Part shown: positions 58,247 through 64,000 of the stretch, piece by piece | Position numbering within the stretch: position 1 is the stretch's first letter | Layout: every line of letters starts with the position of its first letter | From: an uncultured Clostridia bacterium | Lineage (GTDB): Bacteria > Bacillota > Clostridia > Oscillospirales > CAG-272 | Length of the DNA: 64,000 nucleotides | Reading direction: 5' to 3' | Assembly: GCA_947624995.1 (NCBI GenBank) | Contig: CANQMS010000006.1 | Span: forward strand, 1 to 64,000 | Translations under genes and position numbers: made by a program | The notes under the pieces: generated by a model | What the model was told of the DNA's origin: nothing | Database searches by the model: none | Seen by the model: the letters and a program-made list of their open reading frames with translations, nothing else

Positions 58247-60599
58247 TTATCTGTCCTTTTTCTTGAAGCGGATGACTGTTGTCATGCCGATGCCGCTGAG
58301 AGCAAGCACGGTGATGAGAGCCGCGACGTGCGCGGTGTCACCCGTCGTCGGAGGCGTTACCTGACCGCCGGGAGTCGTGCCGCCGGGCGTCGTGCCGGGA
58401 TCGGTCGTGCCGGGCGTCGAGGTGGGAACAGCTTCCCATGTAGCGACGTACGTCACATCGCCTGTAACGGTATCGGTCACAGCGGGCTCCCAGCCCGTGA
58501 ACTTGTAGCCGTCACGCGTAGGCGTGCCTTCGAACTTGGGCGTCGGGTTGGTCGAGAGCGTGGGATAAGTCTGAGACTTGAACGCTGTGCCCTTCGCGCC
58601 GTCCGTGTATGTGACATTGTACTTCTTCGCATATGCGAACGTACCGACTACTGCGGCATGGTCGGAGAGGGATGCTCCGGTCTCATCAACGAGCTTTACT
58701 TCTTCGTACTTCGTCAGGCAGAGCTGATAATCGCACTGCGAGTTGTTAACATAAATGATCTTGTCGACGATCTCTTCACTGAGCGTCTTCGAAGCGAACT
58801 CGGGGTAGTTGCCGTCCTTCTTCGTTTCGACCCATGCGTCTACTGCGTAGAGGTTATCCTCAGCGTTAAGTACGCCGATAAGGTTGGCGATAACGTCATC
58901 GCGAGTGTAGCGGCAGTTCGTGTCGCCCATGATGATGATCGGGTTCTTGGTCTTTGAATCGACAATGTACTTTGCAAGCTGCTTGAGCTGCTCCGCGCGT
59001 GCGTTCTTGTCACCGGGGGCATTGTCTGCGTCCATGTGGAGAGTGTAGACATCGACCTTAACGCCATTTGCTACTTCTGCCACAAAGTGACGGAATCCCT
59101 TTGTGATGAGTTTATCTGCTCCGTTCAACTGGGGAATGTTGTAAAAATACTCATAGTAATTCATAGAGGGTATTTCTATGCCATATCCTTTATAAGGAGA
59201 GTAATTCTCTTCCCAAGCGACTTTCTTTTCCTGATCTACCGAAACAGTAGCTTTATTATAGAACAGCGAGAGTCCGTCAGTGTCCAATGAAATAAAGGGA
59301 TAGGGGTAACCTTTGGATTGATCAAAATGACTTAAAAGCTCTTTTGACGAAACATCTGTCGGAACGGTGTCCTTGTTCTTGTTTATCTCCTCGTAGTCTT
59401 TGAGACCCGCCGAGAGTTTATCACCATAGGTGAAGTTTTCGGAAACACCGATGATATCCCAGCCCTTTTCAGCGATAAGTTTGCCGAGAATTTCTGTTTT
59501 GTCAGCACCGGGACCGTCAGGATTTAACGAAATATTCTTTTTACCATACGCGCCTAAGTCTAAGCTTATCTGATTAGGCAGACCGTCGACGTTGAAAGCA
59601 GCAGCGGTAAATGTGCCGTCACCCTTGCCGGTGAGCTCGAGAGCGTCTTTCTCAAGAATGTACTCCGGCTCTTTATAGTCCTTAACTGCTTCCCAGCCCT
59701 CGTTAACAAGGACGGAGACTTCTCTATTGTTCAGTGCCGTCGGATAAATAACAAGATCGCTGTATGTACCGAAGCCCCAGTGACCGGAAAAGCCGTCATT
59801 TGATCTACCGATAATAAGAGAAGTAAGATTGTGAATATCCTCGGGTGAGAGATCCGCAAGTACTTTCCAGCTTGCATCGAGAGAGTACTGTGCCATGCTG
59901 CCGTCAATATAGAGAACAAGTCCGTTGGATGCGGCATCATATGTTACCGTGACAGTATGCTCTTCATTGAACTTAAGAATGGTGGATTCATGATCCCATG
60001 CATCGAGAGCGCCATCGACCCAGTTTCCGCCGCCTTCAGCCTCATAATACGGATGTCTGCCGGAGCCGATGCATCCGTGATATGTCATGTGGATAGAAGT
60101 ATCAGATCTTTCCGCTTCCGGGAGAGAATCCGTGTTATTTCTGCCCTCGAAGTAATCCCTCTCCGCGAAAGAGAACAGCATTTCGAACTGGTATGTCCAC
60201 GGGTTCTTGACCTTTGTGAGCGTGAACGAAACGGTGAAGCCGTCTATATCCGACACGTCTATTCGAGAAGATGTTGCTCGGGAGCTTGACATAGCCGTTA
60301 TCGAGCTTTATGCCTTTTCCTTCTTCCCACGTGGCGCACGTGGAATTAACGGTGGGCTTCAGCTTGTCCGCATCGTTCGCACGACCCTCATCACTGTCAA
60401 GCACGACTTCCTTAACGTCGGTCCTGCCGGAATGATCCTTCAGGTCCTTCTTAAAGTCGAACGCCGCGATCGGCGTTTTGCCGGTACCTGCCGGTGCGGT
60501 GTCCGCGCCGAGTACGGGTGACGCCGCTACTGCGGAGAGCGCGAAGACCGTCGCCGCCGTCAGCACGAGCGCCAGGATTTTCTTGAAGCTGTGTTTCAT
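58247..60599 (-). pseudogene. Cell-surface endonuclease/exonuclease/phosphatase-domain protein, frameshifted
   Basis: Two overlapping frames join to one protein of about 780 residues. From the ATG at 60599: signal peptide, then the start of a LamG-like domain (FDFKKDLKDHSG, GYVKLPSNIFS). Near 60260-60270 the frame shifts by one base and continues with IDVSDIDGFTVSFTL, the rest of LamG, an EEP-type phosphodiesterase domain (FNVDGLP, TLHMDADN, IIMGDTNC, LSDHAAVVGTF), a Listeria-Bacteroides-type repeat (GYKFTGWEP), a Pro/Thr linker and PTTGD-helix-RFKKKDR, a sortase-type anchor. Both halves keep intact coding, so the shift is recent, programmed, or a sequence error. The middle is visibly more AT-rich than its neighbours, suggesting transfer. 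Confidence 0.8.
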
Positions 60600-60652
60600 T
60601 TTTTGATTCCTCCATAAAATTGTGAGCTTCAACGCTAATTATGTATGTAATT

Positions 60653-60681
60653 ATTATACACGCCCCGCCTCCCTCTGTCAA
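60653..60681 (-). promoter_or_regulatory. Promoter of the surface nuclease gene
   Basis: Minus strand: TTGACA (60681-60676), 17-base spacer, TATAAT (60658-60653), full consensus. GGAGG follows 10 bases before the ATG, so the frameshifted gene keeps intact expression signals. Confidence 0.85.
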
Positions 60682-60775
60682 CCGCTTATTTCAATATGAC
60701 GAAAATTTATTTTTCAGACGCGCCCGATTTTATACACTTTTTTCCTTTTTATAGCGCATTGTGACAATTGTGTTA

Positions 60776-60819
60776 CAAAAAAAGACCGTCCCCCGGCTTT
60801 CGCCGAAGGACGGTTTTTC
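60776..60819 (-). terminator. Terminator of the rplM-rpsI operon
   Basis: ACCGTCC (60785-60791) pairs with GGACGGT (60808-60814), with an inner CGGC/GCCG stem; the run of As at 60777-60783 is a U-tract on the minus strand. Confidence 0.8.
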
Positions 60820-60873
60820 CGAAAACAAAATTTCCGTGACGGTTTCGCTTTTGCCGCTTCTTTCCCGCGTTCC

Positions 60874-61275
60874 TTATCTCTTTGAGAACTGGGACGCACG
60901 GCGCGCCTTTTTGAGACCGTACTTCTTTCTCTCGACCATTCTCGGGTCGCGGCGGAGGAACCCGGCGCGCTTGAGCGCGGGGCGGAAGTTCTCGTCCGCA
61001 TTGCAGAGGGCGCGGGCGAGCCCGTGACGGATGGCGCCTGCCTGCCCGGAATAGCCGCCGCCGCGAACGGTGGCGATGATGTCAAACTTGCCCTCGGTGT
61101 CGGTGACGGCGAAGGGCTGGTTGACGATGAGCTTGAGCGTGTCAAGCCCGAAATAGTTGTCTATATCTCTGCCGTTGATCGTCACGACGCCGGAGCCGGG
61201 AACGATGCGGACGCGGGCGACGGACTTCTTTCTTCTGCCGGTGCCGTAGAAATAGGGTTTAGCGCTTGTGTACAT
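60874..61275 (-). CDS. rpsI: 30S ribosomal protein S9
   Basis: The 133-residue protein is a complete uS9: [20 protein letters not shown] at the N-terminus, [14 protein letters not shown] in the middle and the C-terminal basic [12 protein letters not shown] tail whose last Arg contacts P-site tRNA. It follows rplM by 18 bases, the universal bacterial order. Confidence 0.98.
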   Translation of the reverse strand: MYTSAKPYFYGTGRRKKSVARVRIVPGSGVVTINGRDIDNYFGLDTLKLIVNQPFAVTDTEGKFDIIATVRGGGYSGQAGAIRHGLARALCNADENFRPALKRAGFLRRDPRMVERKKYGLKKARRASQFSKR

Positions 61276-61293
61276 TTAATCGTCCTCCCTTTC

Positions 61294-61722
61294 TTATATC
61301 TCGTAAGCCTCGGGCTTCTGTGCCTGCTGCTTATGCTCGGGTCCGCGGTAAACGCGGAGCCTCGTTATCGCCTTGTCGCCGATGGAGTTCTTCGGGAGCA
61401 TCCCCTTGACGGCGAGCTCCATTGCGAGCTCGGGGCGGGTCGCCATCAGCGTCTTATACTGGACTTCCTTCAGTCCGCCGATGTAGCCGGAGTGACGGCG
61501 ATAATACTTCTGCGTGAGCTTTTTGCCCGTGAGGACTGCCTTTTCCGCGTTTATGACGATAACATATTCGCCGCAGTCGACATGGGGCGTGAATTCGGGG
61601 CGGTGCTTGCCGCGCAGGATCGTGGCGGCGGCGACAGCCGTCTTCCCGAGAGGCTTGCCCGCCGCGTCTATTACGTACCACTTGCGGCTGACAGTCTCTT
61701 TCTTTGCCATGTAGGTTGACAT
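61294..61722 (-). CDS. rplM: 50S ribosomal protein L13
   Basis: The 142-residue protein is a complete uL13: [48 protein letters not shown] and [19 protein letters not shown] chose the ATG at 61722, which has GGAGG 7 bases upstream, over an in-frame ATG at 61770. The mRNA leader is about 45 bases, with no obvious L13-leader structure. Confidence 0.98.
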   Translation of the reverse strand: MSTYMAKKETVSRKWYVIDAAGKPLGKTAVAAATILRGKHRPEFTPHVDCGEYVIVINAEKAVLTGKKLTQKYYRRHSGYIGGLKEVQYKTLMATRPELAMELAVKGMLPKNSIGDKAITRLRVYRGPEHKQQAQKPEAYEI

Positions 61723-61771
61723 TTTGCTTCCTCCGTTATATAAAAAGCATTTTTCGAGTCGTGCAGGCATG

Positions 61772-61800
61772 ATTATACATTATCGCCGCCGCCTTGTCAA
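61772..61800 (-). promoter_or_regulatory. Promoter of rplM-rpsI
   Basis: Minus strand: TTGACA (61800-61795), 17-base spacer, TATAAT (61777-61772), full consensus, as expected for ribosomal proteins. Confidence 0.9.
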
Positions 61801-61989
61801 TACGAAAACGGAAAAAAGTTTTCGGAATTTCAAAAAAAGTATAGACTATCTCTCAAAAGCTCGCGAAAGCTCGCGTTTTTGCGCCTCATTTTCGCCGGCG
61901 GTACACGTTTTTTCTTCTCCCGCATATTTACTTTCGGAAAAAAATCTGCTACAATTATCTATAGCTATGCGGCATTAAGGAGGCGTACC

Positions 61990-62643
61990 GTGACGGATTA
62001 CAGAGGGATAATAGCGAAGAACCTCATCAGCCTGCGCACATCTGCCGGGCTCACCCAGGCGGAGGTCGCCTCAAAGCTGTCATACTCGGACAAGGCGGTC
62101 TCAAAATGGGAGCGGGCGGAGAGCATCCCGGACATCGCGGTACTTAAGGCGATCGCGGATATGTACGGCGTCACCGTCGACTACCTGCTCGCGCCGCACG
62201 GCGCCGAGACGGAGCTGCCGCAGAAGCAGGGTCCGCGCAAAATGACGCGGAACAAGACGCTCATAACGATCATTTCCGTCGTGGGCGTATGGTTTCTGGC
62301 GCTCGTCATCTTCGCCGCGTGCTTTTTCAGCGGGGTCCCCGGCTGGCAGGCGTTTTTGTGGGCGGCGCCCGTCTCGCTGACGGTCGCGCTCGTTTTAACG
62401 TGCGTGTGGGGCGGGCGAAACATGATGTTCGTCTTTATATCGGCTCTTTTGTGGTCGCTGTCGGCGGCTGTATATATAACATGGATGGAAGCGCGCCCGT
62501 GGCTCGTCTTTATCGGCGCGGGGATCCTCGAGGTGATCGTGATCCTCGCCTTCGGCATCAGGCTTTTGCCGAAGTCAAAAGACGGCGAAAAGACCGAGCC
62601 CGGTGAGGGCGGAGACGGCAGCGGGGGAGGCGGCGAGGCGTGA
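61990..62643 (+). CDS. XRE-family regulator with multi-pass membrane domain
   Basis: The 217-residue protein has an N-terminal Cro/C1 helix-turn-helix (about 5-62; LTQAEVASKLSYSDKAVSKWERAESIPD) and four membrane helices (roughly 88-110, 117-137, 143-162, 168-187), ending in a Gly/Glu-rich tail. It starts with GTG at 61990, preceded by AAGGAGG six bases away. Its stop overlaps the GTG start of the U32 gene (GTGA). DNA-binding with a membrane-embedded sensor is plausible, but the target is unknown. Confidence 0.85.
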   Translation: MTDYRGIIAKNLISLRTSAGLTQAEVASKLSYSDKAVSKWERAESIPDIAVLKAIADMYGVTVDYLLAPHGAETELPQKQGPRKMTRNKTLITIISVVGVWFLALVIFAACFFSGVPGWQAFLWAAPVSLTVALVLTCVWGGRNMMFVFISALLWSLSAAVYITWMEARPWLVFIGAGILEVIVILAFGIRLLPKSKDGEKTEPGEGGDGSGGGGEA

Positions 62644-63875
62644 GGCGACCTGAGCTTTTGTGCCCCGCCGGGAACGCGGAAAAGCTGCGCGCCGTCATCG
62701 GCTACGGGGCGGACGCGGTCTATCTCTCCGGCAAAAAATACGGGATGCGGTCCGCGTGCGATAATTTTACGGAGGCGGAGCTGCGGGACGCGGTCGAATT
62801 CGCGCACACGCGCGGCGTCCGCGTGTATGTGACCGTCAACATCCTGCCGAGGACGCGCGAATACGGCGAGCTCTCGGAATACATAAAATTCCTCGACGGT
62901 ATCGGCGCGGACGCCGTCATCGTCTCGGACATCGGCGTCGTCTCGCTCGTGCGGGAGCGCGCGCCGCGGCTGGGTGTACACATCTCGACGCAGGCGTCCG
63001 TCGTCTCGGCGGAGGCGGCGCGCGCGTGGCACGCGCTCGGCGCCGAGCGCGTTGTGCTCGCGCGGGAGCTGACGCTCGACGAGATCAAAGAGATACGCGA
63101 GAATACGCCCGAGACGCTGGCGCTCGAGGCGTTCGTCCACGGGTCGATGTGCATCGCGTACAGCGGGCGGTGCCTGCTCTCGAACTATTTTACGGGTCGG
63201 GACGCGAACCGCGGCGAGTGCTCGCAGCCGTGCAGGTGGAATTATACGGTCCGGCGCGTCGAGGTGACGGAGGAAAAGCGTCCCGGCACGATGATACCGA
63301 TAGAGGAGACGGAGGCGGGCACGCTCGTCATGAGCTCGCGCGACATGTGCATGATCGGGCACGTCCCGGAGCTTATTTCGGCGGGCATCGACAGCTTTAA
63401 GATCGAGGGGCGCGTGAAGAGCGCGTATTACGGCGCGGTCACCGCGAACGCGTACAGGATAGCGATCGACCGCTACCGCTCCGACCCGGGCGGGTACGTC
63501 TTTGACCCGGCGCTCCTTTCCGAGCTCGAGAGCGTCTCGCACCGCGAATACTGCACGGGGTTCTATTTCGGCGCGCCGAACGGCGGGGCGAACACGGTCA
63601 GCTCCGGCGGGTACCTGCGCGACAAATCATATCTTGCCGCCGTGCTCTCATATGATGAAAACACATGCACGGCGCGCTTTATGCAGAAGAACAAGCTCTG
63701 CCGCGGGGACACGGTCGAGATCGTTTCGCCCGGGTCGGTCGGGCGGCGCTTTTCGGTCGGCGAGCTCTACGGCGAGGGGGGCGAGCCGATAGAGGCGACG
63801 CCGCATCCCGGCATGATATATTCGGCTGCCGTGCCGTTTCCGGTGCGAGCCGGCGATATAATGAGATCAGTATAA
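62640..63875 (+). CDS. U32 family protein, TrhP-like
   Basis: The 411-residue protein is a U32 member of the YegQ/TrhP length class: [40 protein letters not shown] and [10 protein letters not shown], with the Cys set that probably binds an iron-sulfur cluster. TrhP uses prephenate-derived chemistry to hydroxylate U34 of tRNA. It starts with GTG overlapping the upstream stop. In many Firmicutes TrhP1/TrhP2 genes lie near a methyltransferase (yrrM-like); none is seen here. Confidence 0.87.
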   Translation: MRRPELLCPAGNAEKLRAVIGYGADAVYLSGKKYGMRSACDNFTEAELRDAVEFAHTRGVRVYVTVNILPRTREYGELSEYIKFLDGIGADAVIVSDIGVVSLVRERAPRLGVHISTQASVVSAEAARAWHALGAERVVLARELTLDEIKEIRENTPETLALEAFVHGSMCIAYSGRCLLSNYFTGRDANRGECSQPCRWNYTVRRVEVTEEKRPGTMIPIEETEAGTLVMSSRDMCMIGHVPELISAGIDSFKIEGRVKSAYYGAVTANAYRIAIDRYRSDPGGYVFDPALLSELESVSHREYCTGFYFGAPNGGANTVSSGGYLRDKSYLAAVLSYDENTCTARFMQKNKLCRGDTVEIVSPGSVGRRFSVGELYGEGGEPIEATPHPGMIYSAAVPFPVRAGDIMRSV

Positions 63876-63888
63876 GGGGAAAGAGAAT

Positions 63889-64000
63889 ATGACAGCATTT
63901 TTCGAAGCGATAAAGGCGATACTGTTCGGCATCGTCGAGGGCATCACGGAGTGGCTGCCCGTGTCGAGCACGGGGCACCTGATCCTGCTCGACGAGTTCG
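63889..64000 (+). CDS. uppP: Undecaprenyl-diphosphatase, 5' part only
   Basis: The first 37 codons are present before the window ends. They include the UppP/BacA signature [18 protein letters not shown], which forms the active site for dephosphorylating undecaprenyl pyrophosphate in peptidoglycan recycling. AAGGGG precedes the ATG. The rest of the gene lies beyond the window. Confidence 0.93.
   Translation, partial: MTAFFEAIKAILFGIVEGITEWLPVSSTGHLILLDEF

Noticed and set aside
60135..60260. C-terminal tail of the short frame of the surface nuclease as a separate protein end
   Set aside because: After the shift point the residues no longer follow the LamG pattern, while the other frame does; it is out-of-frame readthrough.
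1..64000. CRISPR array, tRNA, rRNA, insertion sequence or phage genes
   Set aside because: No regularly spaced direct repeats, cloverleaf with CCA-type end, rRNA motif, transposase or phage structural gene was recognised on either strand.

Overview
The window looks like chromosome from a GC-rich member of the Firmicutes, probably class Clostridia (Oscillospirales- or Christensenellales-like). Evidence: the FakA/FakB (DegV) pair, IreB, ZapA, TepA, short ThiI, YnbB-type lyase, DUF1292 and DUF1508 proteins; strong GGAGG ribosome-binding sites with many GTG/TTG starts; sigma-A promoters of the TTGACA-N17-TATAAT type; lipobox signal peptides; and an anaerobe's iron-sulfur enzymes (ferredoxin-thioredoxin reductase, ferredoxin-tailed aldo/keto reductase, family-4 UDG, U32 proteins). 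I saw no rRNA, tRNA, CRISPR array, prophage or insertion sequence. Most of the window is core chromosome with a few accessory islands.

Layout. 0-3.5 kb: leftward operon of an ECF sigma factor, zinc-finger anti-sigma, fakA and degV. 3.6-7.3 kb: a phosphoribosyltransferase, then a leftward operon with overlapping genes (ireB, aldo/keto reductase, stand-alone riboflavin kinase, D,D-carboxypeptidase-like protein with altered motifs). 7.4-8.1 kb: ferredoxin-thioredoxin reductase plus thioredoxin. 8.2-13.9 kb: accessory block with a 1028-residue ECF sigma factor fused to WG repeats, a membrane protein and a beta-propeller-like lipoprotein. 14-18.5 kb: EF-G paralogue and alpha-galactosidase. 18.6-20.7 kb: ABC exporter behind a leader peptide and attenuator. 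20.9-24.1 kb: a probable 6S RNA, fba, acyl-ACP thioesterase with a pseudo-receiver regulator, and an XRE membrane regulator. 24.1-29.9 kb: two-component system, feoAB, hemolysin III. 30.1-41.3 kb: thiI, zapA, U32, dut, maf, mreBCD, mrdA, nth and two small conserved proteins (envelope growth and genome maintenance). 41.5-48.9 kb: pncB, a RelBE-like toxin-antitoxin pair, a second leader-peptide region, a ribokinase-like protein without its catalytic Asp, ruvX, UDG, tepA, pduL. 49-54 kb: cysteine desulfurase, lipoprotein, YnbB-type lyase, sugar isomerase and PmoA-like pair. 54.2-60.6 kb: second ECF sigma with a large membrane anti-sigma-like partner, a Cro-like repressor divergent from a DUF4352 lipoprotein, and a frameshifted surface nuclease. 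60.8-64 kb: rpsI/rplM, XRE membrane protein, TrhP-like U32 protein and the start of uppP.

The strongest candidates for something undescribed are the ECF sigma/WG-repeat fusion (8863-11949), two leader-peptide/terminator arrangements (18.65-18.88 kb and 43.95-44.2 kb), and a dispersed family of near-perfect hairpins placed at gene ends whose flank is oriented by the adjacent gene. All product names come from reading the sequence; no database search was run.
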